Source of the DNA: CAVTWS01 sp963732655
GTDB taxonomy: Bacteria; Actinomycetota; Acidimicrobiia; Acidimicrobiales; SHLQ01
Length of the DNA stretch: 64,000 bases
Reading direction: 5' to 3'
Assembly (NCBI GenBank): GCA_963732655.1
Contig: CAVTAI010000010.1
Span: forward strand, 1-64,000
Each line of letters starts with the position of its first letter. The stretch's first letter is position 1. This document shows, in pieces, positions 46,429 through 54,501 of this stretch. The notes under the pieces are model-generated. The model searched no databases. It was not told the origin of the DNA and was given only the letters and a program-made list of their open reading frames with translations. The position numbers were made by a program, and so were the translations under genes.

Positions 46429-48033
46429 GTGATACGTGACCAGCTCATCGCTGCCATCCGCGCCGCCGCCTCCGGGCTCGGCCTCGACCCGGTCCCGGCC
46501 GAGATCGGGTTGGAACGTCCGGGTCAGCGCGATCACGGCGACTGGTCGACCAACCTGGCCCTGGTCACGTCCAAGTCCCGGGGAGTGCCCCCGCGGCAGT
46601 GGGCCGGCGAGCTGGTCGAAGCGCTGACCGCGGCCGACCTCCCGCACGTCACCGCGGTGGAAGTGGCGGGGCTTGGTTTCGTGAACTTCCGGCTGTCGGA
46701 CTCGTGGCTCCACGACGTCATCGCCGAGGTCGCCGAATCGTCCGCCGTCGAGTTCGGCCGCTCCGAGGTCGGGTCTGGCACGAAGGTCATCGTCGAGTTC
46801 ATCAGTGCCAACCCCACTGGTCCGCTGCACGCCGGTCATGGCCGGGGCGCCTGTTACGGCGACGCCGTGGCCCGGCTCTTCGAGCACACCGGGTTCGAAG
46901 TCGAGCGGGAGTTCTACATCAACGACCGCGGTGTTCAGATGCTCACGTTCGCCGAGTCGCTCGCCGCCTGCCGTGATGGACGAGACGTGCCCGAGGATGG
47001 GTACAAGGGCGAGTACATCCGGGAGTGGGCCGACGAGATGCCGGCCGGCGTCGACCCCCTCGAGTGGGGGTACGAGCGGGCACTGCGTTCCCACCGAGAA
47101 ACCCTGGCCCGACTCGACATCGTGTTCGACACCTGGTTCAGCGAACGCGCGATGATCGGGGCGGGTGCGATCGAGACGACGCTTGCCGACCTCCGGGCCC
47201 GGGGCGTCGTCTACGACGCCGACGGCGCCGTGTGGCTGCGGTCGAGCGATCACGGCGACGACAAGGACCGGGTCCTCGTCAAGTCCGACGGCGAGTTCAC
47301 CTACCTGTTGCCCGATGTCGCCTACCACCGGGACAAGTTCCGCCGGGCCGACCTCCTGGTCAACGTCTGGGGCGCCGACCACCACGGCTACGTGCCGCGG
47401 ATGAAGGCGGCGATGCAGTCGCTCGGCCAGGACCCCGCTCAGCTCGATGTCGCCATCACGCAACTCGTACGGCTCGAACGCGACGGGGAGGAGGTGCGGC
47501 TCTCGAAACGATCGGGCGACCTCATCACCCTCGACGACCTCATCGACGAGATCGGCGTCGACGCCGTGCGATTCCTCTACCTCATCCAATCGGTCGACTC
47601 GGGCCAGACCCTCGACCTCGCGGTGGCGGCGTCGCACGCCATGGAGAACCCGGTCTTCTACGTGCAGATGGCTCATGCCCGGTTGTGCTCGATCGAACGC
47701 AAGGCCGCCGAGGCCGGAGTCGTTCGAGCGCCGCTCGCGGACGTCGATCTCACCGTGCTCGACTCCGACAGTGAGCTCGACGTGGCCCGGGTGCTGTTCA
47801 CGTTCGCCGAGACCGTTCGGGTGGCCGCCACCGATCGGGCGCCCCATCGCGTCACCTCGTGGGCCCGGGAGCTGGCCGGGACGGTGCACCGCTTCTACCA
47901 CGACTGCTGGGTGCTCGGTGAGGGCATCACGCCGGCGCAGACCCAGGCCCGGCTCACCCTCGTCGCCGCCGGCCGGGTCGGGTTGGCCGCCGGGCTCGGG
48001 CTCGTGGGCGTCACCGCGCCCGAGAGCATGTAG
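46429..48033 (+). CDS. argS: arginyl-tRNA synthetase
   Basis: 534 residues from GTG 46429 (VIRDQLIAAIRAAASG). Class I motifs: the HIGH equivalent in ANPTGPLHAGHGRGACYGD, and the KMSKS-like loop in VRLSKRSGDLITLDDL. The N-terminal additional domain and the C-terminal anticodon domain (MENPVFYVQMAHARLCSIERK) are both present, so it is full length. It charges tRNA-Arg with arginine at the expense of ATP. It is followed after 2 nt by lysA, an arrangement common in actinobacteria. Confidence 0.96.
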   Translation: MIRDQLIAAIRAAASGLGLDPVPAEIGLERPGQRDHGDWSTNLALVTSKSRGVPPRQWAGELVEALTAADLPHVTAVEVAGLGFVNFRLSDSWLHDVIAEVAESSAVEFGRSEVGSGTKVIVEFISANPTGPLHAGHGRGACYGDAVARLFEHTGFEVEREFYINDRGVQMLTFAESLAACRDGRDVPEDGYKGEYIREWADEMPAGVDPLEWGYERALRSHRETLARLDIVFDTWFSERAMIGAGAIETTLADLRARGVVYDADGAVWLRSSDHGDDKDRVLVKSDGEFTYLLPDVAYHRDKFRRADLLVNVWGADHHGYVPRMKAAMQSLGQDPAQLDVAITQLVRLERDGEEVRLSKRSGDLITLDDLIDEIGVDAVRFLYLIQSVDSGQTLDLAVAASHAMENPVFYVQMAHARLCSIERKAAEAGVVRAPLADVDLTVLDSDSELDVARVLFTFAETVRVAATDRAPHRVTSWARELAGTVHRFYHDCWVLGEGITPAQTQARLTLVAAGRVGLAAGLGLVGVTAPESM

Positions 48034-48035
48034 CC

Positions 48036-49307
48036 GTGTCCGGACCTCTGCCGCGGCACCTACTGCCCGACACCGCCAGCGTCGACTCCGACGGCCGGCT
48101 GGCGGTCGGCGGACGTGATGTCCTCGACCTGGTGACCGAGTACGGCTCACCCCTCTTCATCTACGACGAGGAGCACCTGCGGCGGCGCGCCCGTGAAGCC
48201 GTCGAGGCGTTCCCCGACGGCGCCGCCTACGCCACGAAGGCGTTCCTGTGCCGGGCCATGGCCCGCCTGGTCCACGAGGAGGGCATGCACCTCGACGTGT
48301 CGACCAGCGGCGAGCTGCACGTGGCTCTGGCTGCGGGGGTGCCCGCTGATCGGCTGGTGCTGCACGGCAACAACAAGTCCCTCGACGAGCTGCGCCGGGC
48401 GGTGACGGCCGGGGTCAGGCGCATCGTCGTCGACAGCTTCGACGAGCTCGATCGCCTCGACCTCCTCCACGCCGAGACCAGCCTCGTGCCCACGATCCTC
48501 GTGCGCATCACGCCTGGCATCGAGGCCCACACCCACGATTACATCGCCACCGGCCGCGACGATTCCAAGTTCGGCTTCACCGTGTCGACCGGTCTGGCTC
48601 AAGCGGCGGTGCAGCGGGCCCAGGCGTCGGCCTCGGTCGACATCGTCGGCGTGCACGCCCACATCGGCAGCCAGGTGTTCGTGGCCAGCTCGTTCGCCAA
48701 GGCGGTCGGATCCCTCGCCGGCTTCGTGAACCCGCTCGGACTGTCCGAGCTGTCGATCGGCGGCGGCCTCGGCGTGGCCTACGTGGAGGGCGAGGAGTCG
48801 ATCTCGATCAGCCAGTGGGCCGGAGTGGCGCACCGCGCCGCCGCCGAACACGGCGTCACCGCCCGGCTCAACGCCGAACCGGGGCGATCGATCGTGGCCA
48901 CCGCGGCGATCACCGCGTACACCGTCGGCACCATCAAGGACCTCCCCGGCATCCGGGAGTACGTCGCCGTCGACGGCGGCATGAGCGACAACCCCCGCCC
49001 CGTCCTCTACGGGAGCGGCTACGAGACGTTCTTGCCCCGAGCCGCCTATGCCGAGCGGCCCCGCCGGATCACCTTGGTGGGCAAACACTGCGAGTCGGGC
49101 GACGTCTTGGTGCGCGACGGATACGTCCCCGCCGACCTCGCGGTCGGCGACATCGTGTGCACCCCGGTCACCGGTGCCTACGGCCACAGCCTCGGCAGCA
49201 ACTACAACAAGGTGCTGCGTCCCGCCGTCCTCTTCGTCCGAGACGGCGAGGCCCGAGTCGTCGTCCGTCGCGAAACCCACGACGACCTCCTCCGCCTCGA
49301 CACCTGA
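48036..49307 (+). CDS. lysA: diaminopimelate decarboxylase
   Basis: 423 residues from GTG 48036. The PLP Lys is in AAYATKAFLCRAMARLV, and further landmarks are LVLHGNNKSLDELRRAV, DSKFGFTVSTGLAQAAV, VGVHAHIGSQVF, SIGGGLGVAYVEGEES, LNAEPGRSIVATAA and KHCESGDVLV (active-site Cys of the dimer partner). It decarboxylates meso-diaminopimelate to lysine. Downstream lies a C-rich tract and an inverted repeat, then the minus-strand type VII locus, so lysA is probably the last gene of its transcript. Confidence 0.96.
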   Translation: MSGPLPRHLLPDTASVDSDGRLAVGGRDVLDLVTEYGSPLFIYDEEHLRRRAREAVEAFPDGAAYATKAFLCRAMARLVHEEGMHLDVSTSGELHVALAAGVPADRLVLHGNNKSLDELRRAVTAGVRRIVVDSFDELDRLDLLHAETSLVPTILVRITPGIEAHTHDYIATGRDDSKFGFTVSTGLAQAAVQRAQASASVDIVGVHAHIGSQVFVASSFAKAVGSLAGFVNPLGLSELSIGGGLGVAYVEGEESISISQWAGVAHRAAAEHGVTARLNAEPGRSIVATAAITAYTVGTIKDLPGIREYVAVDGGMSDNPRPVLYGSGYETFLPRAAYAERPRRITLVGKHCESGDVLVRDGYVPADLAVGDIVCTPVTGAYGHSLGSNYNKVLRPAVLFVRDGEARVVVRRETHDDLLRLDT

Positions 49308-49340
49308 CCACCCCACCCCACCCCACCCCACCCACCCCCA
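49308..49340 (+). terminator. C-rich, G-free tract after lysA (possible Rho site / G4 on minus strand)
   Basis: Directly after the lysA stop are runs of CCCC separated by single A, about 33 nt without any G. As RNA this would be unstructured and C-rich, the usual property of Rho-utilisation sites. On the minus strand it reads as several GGGG runs separated by T, able to form a G-quadruplex. The terminator role is inference. Confidence 0.45.
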
Positions 49341-49344
49341 GCCC

Positions 49345-49395
49345 CGAAAATTGGCGAGATTTCGCCTGTGGGGGGTGATATCTCACCAAGTTTCG
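49345..49395. repeat. imperfect inverted repeat with palindromic arms
   Basis: Two 22-nt arms (49345-49366 and 49374-49395) match at 18 of 22 positions across a 7-nt loop. Each arm contains its own short palindrome: GGCGAGATTTCGCC on the left, and GGTGATATCTCACC on the right (reverse GGTGAGATATCACC). It lies between convergent lysA and the minus-strand type VII locus, as a bidirectional terminator would. Confidence 0.75.
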
Positions 49396-49426
49396 CTGGC
49401 GTGGGCGGCGTGAGAGCAGGGTCGGC

Positions 49427-49603
49427 TCAGCCGGCGGTGAGGAGCGCGAGAGCGAGGGCGGCGATGACGAGGGCGACGACGAGCCACACGATCTGGCGGT
49501 CGTCGTCGGGGCCGGGAGGAGGGGACAGGTCGGGGCCGTCGCCGATCCAGAACGCGCCGTCCCGTGGTGCGCCGAGGGGATCGCGGTCGACGGGCCCCGT
49601 CAT
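49427..49603 (-). CDS. 58-residue single-pass membrane protein coupled to EccC-like gene
   Basis: A 58-residue frame begins MTGPVDRDPLGAPRDG. Its ATG overlaps the stop of the EccC-like gene as ATGA, and it ends in one strongly hydrophobic segment (IVWLVVALVIAALALALLTAG) at the stop. The N-terminal half is acidic and Pro-rich (GDGPDLSPPPGPDDD), so it would be a C-terminally anchored small protein with its N-terminus in the cytosol. No family is recognised. Translational coupling and position argue that it belongs to the type VII-like locus, perhaps as a membrane-complex component. Confidence 0.65.
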   Translation of the reverse strand: MTGPVDRDPLGAPRDGAFWIGDGPDLSPPPGPDDDRQIVWLVVALVIAALALALLTAG

Positions 49604-52600
49604 CGTGCTGCTCCCGGCTCACCGGTGACCGACGGTCCGGCCGGGCTTGCGGCCACCTGCACCCGTTTGGGGCAGCCGTCGGTGACCAACCAACCGCGAC
49701 CGGGAGTGCGGTTCCGCCCTCGATCCGAGTCCGACGGGAGTCGGGCGCCGAGCAGGTCACCATCGTGATCCTCGGGTTGCAGCAGCAGGCCCAGCCGGTG
49801 GCGTCTGACCTCCCCGGTCCAATGCCGAAGACCTCCTCGTACGCGGTCGGGTCGGGCCGTGGCCAGCACCCGGATGTGGTCGGGACCGCGGACGAGGAGC
49901 TGCTCGATCACCCCGTGCCGATCGTCGACGAGATCCGCGTCGTCGATCACGAGCAGGCTCGGCGTCGTGCCGGCCAGGAGCTCGGCGACGAGGTCCCGTA
50001 CCCGGTCCGCGTGCTGCCCGTCGATCGTGCCCGGCTCGCGCGCCGCGCCGAGGCGAGCGCGCCCGGCGATGGATTCGACACGATGGCACCCGGCCCGCCG
50101 GACGGCCGCGGTGATGGTCGCCGCGGCCGTCGTCCGACCGGACCGGGGAGGTCCGAGGATCAGCGTGTGTTCGCCCGACCCGAGGACCAGCTCGGCGACG
50201 GACAGGTCCGAGTCGTCGACGCCGACGGGCAGGTACCACGTCCCGGTGGCGTCGATCCGGGCCGATCCGATGGCGCCGACCTCGACGACCTCGGGCCGTG
50301 TGCGGAGCAGGGTCGGCCCGGCGCCGGCGCGTTCGACGAACGGCGTGTCTGCGGGGTCGACCCATGCCACCTGGAGGTCGACGGCCCCGGTGACCGAGGT
50401 GCCCCGTCCGGGCGCCGCAGGCCGGGTTCGGGGTCGGGAGGATGGGAGGCCGAGCGCCAGCCGGTCCGCCGGGTCGGCCACCGTGAGCACGATCCGGTTC
50501 GGCGTGCCACGCCACAGGGCGGCCGTGGTGCCGGACGCCCGATCCACCCCGAACCCGAGATGGAGGCCGAGAGCGGCGCCGTCGCTCGCCAGGCGGCGGA
50601 GGGTCTCGACTCCGGCGCCGTGGCGTTCCGCGTCGAGGTCGGCCATCAAGGCGTTGGCGTCGTCGACAAGGACGAGGATCGACGGCCCTGGCCCGGCGTC
50701 GGCTCGACGTCGCCGCAGCTCCCGGTCGATCAGGTGAAGGAGGCGTCGCCTGCGGTCATCGTCGCCGGGCCCGACGACCGCGCCCGTGTGGGTCCACGCC
50801 TCGAGCCCGGCGAGCGATCCGCGCGCGCCCTCGAAGGCGTACACGTGGAGCTCGTCAGGTGAGTATGCGGACGCGGCGCTCCACGCGGCGGCGCGGAGGG
50901 TCGACGTGACCCCGGACCCCGCGATGCCGACGACGGCCAGCGGTCCCGTGACCGGATCCCAGGCCAGCACCGGCTGATCGGGGACCGAGGGTCGGTCCGC
51001 CCGCCCGATCACGAGCGGGCCGAGGGCCCCTACCGGTCGCGGAAGGACAGGCAACGGCGTCCCGGACACGGTGACGGTCACTTCGCCCGGGGTCCCATCG
51101 ACGGCCAGTCGGCCGGGCAGTGGCTCGAGCCACAGGCGTCGCGGGGCGGGGCCCGCCCAGGCGCTCTGGCACGCGCCGACCAGCCGCTGCAGATCGGACG
51201 GCGACGCCGACTCGATCCCCGGATCCGGGACGAGAGGGTCGTCGCGGTCGTCGAACGCCACGCGTACCGTGGGCGCGCCGCCGGGTCGCGTCGAGCCGCT
51301 GACGAGCGCGCTCTGAAACGCCTGAGCCGCCTCACCGCCTCGCCGCACGATCACCCGGCCGGGTCGCCGAGCGGGCAGCGCGGCGGCGTCGGGCACGTCG
51401 ACGAGGTCACGGCTGTCCGCTTCGTCCGCGGTCCGCAGGCTGAGCCGCAGGTTGACGTTGGCGCGGACTGCGTGGCGCACGACCCCCGCCGGTCGTTGCG
51501 TCGCCAGCACCAGGTGAAGACCGAGGCTGCGGCCTCGCTGAGCGAGGTCGACGACGGCATCGAGGAACGCCGGCTGCTCGGTGACCAGGGCCGCCATCTC
51601 GTCGACGACGATGATGATCCGGGGGAGCGGCTCGAACGGGGTCGAGGTGCGGGTGGCATCGAGCCGTCGGTAGCTCGCCAGGTCGTCGGCGCCCGCCGAC
51701 CGCAGCACGTGCTCTCGGCGTCGCACCTCGGCGTCGATCCCCGCGACGACTCGGTCGGCCACCGCCTCGTCGAGGTCGGTGAGCAGCCCGGCGACGTGCG
51801 GCAAGCCGTGACAGCAATCGAACGCGCTGCCGCCCTTGTAGTCGATGAGGACGAAGACCGCCTCGGCCGGGTTGTAGGCGCCGGCGATCGACGCCACGAG
51901 CGTGCGGAGCAGCTCACTCTTGCCCGCTCCCGTCGTGCCCCCGATCATGGTGTGGGGGCCGTCGACGACGAGGTCGACGCCGACCGGGCCATGGAGGTCG
52001 GCACCGACGCACGCCTCGAGCGAGCTCGCCGATCGACGGCCGTCCCATGAGCGCCGCACGGCGTCGACGAGTGCATCAGGGTTCGTGGCCTGCATGAGAT
52101 CGGACCTCAGTTCGAACAAGGCGACCCGATCGGGCAGGTCGGCATCCGGGGTGCGGAGGTCGGGGTCGTCGAACCGGGCCAGCGCCCGCGCCGCGGCCTC
52201 CGCCGTCGTCGCGGAGACGCCGCTGGCCATCGCCGGTCGGACGCCGGCGTCGTCGGTGTGGGTCGACACGATCCGGAACCGACCATCCGGCCGGATCTCG
52301 ACGACCGTGCGGCAAGACGCCGGCAGCTCGCGGGCTCGGGCGGCCACCACGAGCCCGGAGACTCCTGGCCTCGCGAGATGATCGCGGGCGGGCCGGTCGC
52401 GACCGCGGAGCAACTCGTCCCCGTCGACGACGACGAGGTGACGGCGCATCTCGTCCTCGTCGAATCCGCTCAGGACGTCGGCGCCGCCGGCGAGCCCATG
52501 CCCGACGCCACGGTCGGCGTGGGGGAGCCATGTCACCCACGACCAGTCGGACGCGGCCGCTGCGTCCGTGCAGACGGACAGCGTCAGATCGGCGGGCCCG

Positions 52601-53709
52601 ACGAGCGTGGCGGCCTGCACGACGAGGCTGCGAGCGACCGCCACCGTCCACGCTCGGTCGCCCACGATGCCGACCACGCCCGACACGTCGAGGGTGATCG
52701 GGACGTCGGTGAGGTGATCGAGCGCCGACAGGAGCGTCGTCGCCTCGGGCGCCGCGTCGGCTCGCCACCCGGCGTTCCACGAGGCATCGCCGAACCCGAC
52801 GGAGAACCGCATCTGGTTCTCGTCATCTCCTCGCCGCTCCCACAGACGGGGGTCCGAGCGGGCCGCCCAGTCGATGAGGTCGGCGACGACCGGGTCCTCA
52901 CGGCGACGCCGGTCGATCTCGGCGCGGCGTGCGGCGAGGGCCAGGGTGTGGAACTCGACGAGGGCCGCACGTCGGGCCCGGGCCGACCGGCGACCGGTGC
53001 GCCGACGGCCCCCTCGCTGGCCGATCTCGATGGCGATGTTGGCGACGGGTCCGAGCAGCGCGATCACCGCCAATCGCGGGTCGAACACCGCGGCCAGGAC
53101 GATGCCGGTCACCAGCGGCACGACCAGCCGGGCCGACGACGAACCGAGCGAACGAGACGGCACGACATCGTCGCGTTGCGGCGGATCGGGGAGTGGTTCG
53201 AAGGCCGGGTGCGATCGCGGTGGCCGATGGTGAGCGACACGTCCGCCGGGGACCCGGGCGAGCGCGGCACGCACGGGATCGGCGATGGTGGGCGGACGCT
53301 CGCGATCGGCTCGAATCGCGGTCGGCCCGGTCCAGCCGATCCAGCCGACCGGGCGTGTCGAGCCGATCGGGCCCGGGCCGAGTGCGGCGAGGTCCTGGCC
53401 GTCCACCCGCCACCGCCCCGTCGTGGCGGGCGGCGCGAGGAGGCGACGACCCGAGTCGGTTCCGGTCATCACCACGAACGCTGGGCCTGAACGCGGTGTG
53501 CTCGCTCGGGTCGGCTCGCTCGTGCCGATAGCGGCGCCGGCCGGGATGACGTCGTCGATCAGGGCTCCGGCCGGTGGCCGCGTCCCGTCGATCGACAACG
53601 ACGCGGGTGGGGTGCCGAGCACGGCCGCCAGGTCTCCGACGGTGGCCGTCGTCGGGTCCGTGTTGGCGATCGTGGCGCGGCGCCCGTCGATCGTCACCGG
53701 TGTCTCCAT
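49600..53709 (-). CDS. EccC/EssC-type FtsK/SpoIIIE ATPase of a type VII-like system
   Basis: 1369 residues from METPVTIDGRRATIAN at 53709 with GGAGGT upstream. The N-terminus (1-67) and an FHA-like segment (FVVMTGTDSGRRLLAPP) precede two membrane helices near 195-230 (LVVPLVTGIVLAAVF). Three FtsK/SpoIIIE ATPase modules follow. The first has canonical GGTTGAGKS (about 586) and IIIVVDEMAAL; the second has GIAGSGVTS (about 928) and the third GPPRSGRTT (about 1183), both lacking the Walker A Lys. This is the layout of EssC/EccC motor subunits that drive WXG100 export. EccB, EccD, EccE and MycP are not present in the window. Confidence 0.88.
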   Translation of the reverse strand: METPVTIDGRRATIANTDPTTATVGDLAAVLGTPPASLSIDGTRPPAGALIDDVIPAGAAIGTSEPTRASTPRSGPAFVVMTGTDSGRRLLAPPATTGRWRVDGQDLAALGPGPIGSTRPVGWIGWTGPTAIRADRERPPTIADPVRAALARVPGGRVAHHRPPRSHPAFEPLPDPPQRDDVVPSRSLGSSSARLVVPLVTGIVLAAVFDPRLAVIALLGPVANIAIEIGQRGGRRRTGRRSARARRAALVEFHTLALAARRAEIDRRRREDPVVADLIDWAARSDPRLWERRGDDENQMRFSVGFGDASWNAGWRADAAPEATTLLSALDHLTDVPITLDVSGVVGIVGDRAWTVAVARSLVVQAATLVGPADLTLSVCTDAAAASDWSWVTWLPHADRGVGHGLAGGADVLSGFDEDEMRRHLVVVDGDELLRGRDRPARDHLARPGVSGLVVAARARELPASCRTVVEIRPDGRFRIVSTHTDDAGVRPAMASGVSATTAEAAARALARFDDPDLRTPDADLPDRVALFELRSDLMQATNPDALVDAVRRSWDGRRSASSLEACVGADLHGPVGVDLVVDGPHTMIGGTTGAGKSELLRTLVASIAGAYNPAEAVFVLIDYKGGSAFDCCHGLPHVAGLLTDLDEAVADRVVAGIDAEVRRREHVLRSAGADDLASYRRLDATRTSTPFEPLPRIIIVVDEMAALVTEQPAFLDAVVDLAQRGRSLGLHLVLATQRPAGVVRHAVRANVNLRLSLRTADEADSRDLVDVPDAAALPARRPGRVIVRRGGEAAQAFQSALVSGSTRPGGAPTVRVAFDDRDDPLVPDPGIESASPSDLQRLVGACQSAWAGPAPRRLWLEPLPGRLAVDGTPGEVTVTVSGTPLPVLPRPVGALGPLVIGRADRPSVPDQPVLAWDPVTGPLAVVGIAGSGVTSTLRAAAWSAASAYSPDELHVYAFEGARGSLAGLEAWTHTGAVVGPGDDDRRRRLLHLIDRELRRRRADAGPGPSILVLVDDANALMADLDAERHGAGVETLRRLASDGAALGLHLGFGVDRASGTTAALWRGTPNRIVLTVADPADRLALGLPSSRPRTRPAAPGRGTSVTGAVDLQVAWVDPADTPFVERAGAGPTLLRTRPEVVEVGAIGSARIDATGTWYLPVGVDDSDLSVAELVLGSGEHTLILGPPRSGRTTAAATITAAVRRAGCHRVESIAGRARLGAAREPGTIDGQHADRVRDLVAELLAGTTPSLLVIDDADLVDDRHGVIEQLLVRGPDHIRVLATARPDRVRGGLRHWTGEVRRHRLGLLLQPEDHDGDLLGARLPSDSDRGRNRTPGRGWLVTDGCPKRVQVAASPAGPSVTGEPGAAR

Positions 53710-53742
53710 GGGACCTCCTCCGTCATCCCTCGATGGTGGGGG

Positions 53743-53770
53743 TTGACATCGAGATAACATGAAATAGCAT
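53743..53770 (+). promoter_or_regulatory. AT-rich promoter candidate between the type VII-like genes
   Basis: A TTGACA box at 53743-53748 is followed, after 16 nt, by TAGCAT at 53765-53770, upstream of the WXG100 start at 53820. The surrounding sequence (53754-53776) holds direct repeats CATGAAA, and is the most AT-rich stretch in this neighbourhood. The divergent EccC-like gene starts at 53709 on the other side, so this could control both directions. Confidence 0.5.
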
Positions 53771-53819
53771 GAAACATGTGGATGTGCCACTCCGGCCATC
53801 CCCGATGAAGGAGAGAGAC

Positions 53820-54116
53820 ATGGCAGGAATCAGCGGAGTCGTCAGCGTCACGGAAGCCACGTACGAAGCGGTGCAGGCGTTGGGCGGCCCAGTGCGGGAG
53901 GCGATCCTCGACGGGCTGCGCGGGGTGCTGGCCCACGGAACGCACATCGCCACGGACACGGGCTGGCATGGCCAGGCCAGCCAGGCGTGGTACGACGACT
54001 TCGTCGCCCGCTACGACGCCATGGCGGCGTCCACCGCCGCCCAGCTCGACGAGTTGGTGAGCTGGGCGACCAGCACCTTCACCGCCATCACCGGCGCGGG
54101 TGGCGGTATGGCGTGA
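53820..54116 (+). CDS. WXG100-family secreted protein
   Basis: 98 residues from MAGISGVVSVTEATYEA at 53820, preceded by AAGGAGAGAGAC. The length and predicted helix-turn-helix hairpin match the WXG100 (ESAT-6-like) family. The turn carries the WxG motif in DTGWHGQASQAWYDDF, followed by the second helix (YDAMAASTAAQLDELVSWATSTF). These proteins form dimers and are export substrates of type VII ATPases such as the divergent EccC-like gene. The sequence ends AGGGMA without an obvious YxxxD/E export tag, which may lie on a partner. Confidence 0.88.
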   Translation: MAGISGVVSVTEATYEAVQALGGPVREAILDGLRGVLAHGTHIATDTGWHGQASQAWYDDFVARYDAMAASTAAQLDELVSWATSTFTAITGAGGGMA

Positions 54117-54150
54117 GGCGAGGTGGGTGATCGGAGGCAGGGGGAACGCG

Positions 54151-54501
54151 GTGACCGACCCCATCTGGATCGACGTCGACTTCGACCATGGCCGGGTCCG
54201 TGACGTCGCCGACAGGTGCCGGCGGCTGGCCGTCGACATCCGTGAGGCGGCCTGGAGTCGCGTCATGGCGTCCGGGCCGCTCCTCGATCTGTTCGAGGGC
54301 GGGCACGCCACCGAGTTCATCGGGATCCACGCGGCGGCCGTGCGGCACCACCATGCCCTGGCCGATCGCCTGCTCTCGGTCGCCGGCTCGCTCGATAGAG
54401 CCAGCGACCGGGCATCGGTGTGGCAGGAGGAGCGGCAGGAGGCCCGCATCCTGTGGGAGCGAGCGCAGCAGGCGGCCGAGATCACGGGTGCGCAATCGTG
54501 A
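54151..54501 (+). CDS. small helical protein, possible type VII partner
   Basis: 116 residues from GTG 54151 (VTDPIWIDVDFDHGRVRDVADRC). It is mostly helical (RLAVDIREAAWSRV; HHALADRLLSVAGSLDRASDRA; WQEERQEARILWERAQQAAEI), about the size of a WXG100-like protein but without a clear WxG turn. The stop overlaps the next GTG start as GTGA, and the WXG100 gene ends 34 nt upstream. Probably a second helical-hairpin partner or a chaperone; function unknown. Confidence 0.7.
   Translation: MTDPIWIDVDFDHGRVRDVADRCRRLAVDIREAAWSRVMASGPLLDLFEGGHATEFIGIHAAAVRHHHALADRLLSVAGSLDRASDRASVWQEERQEARILWERAQQAAEITGAQS

Noticed and set aside
46381..48150. Minus-strand open frame of 589 codons opposite argS
   Set aside because: argS is unmistakable on the plus strand with both class I motifs; the antisense frame is a codon-bias shadow.
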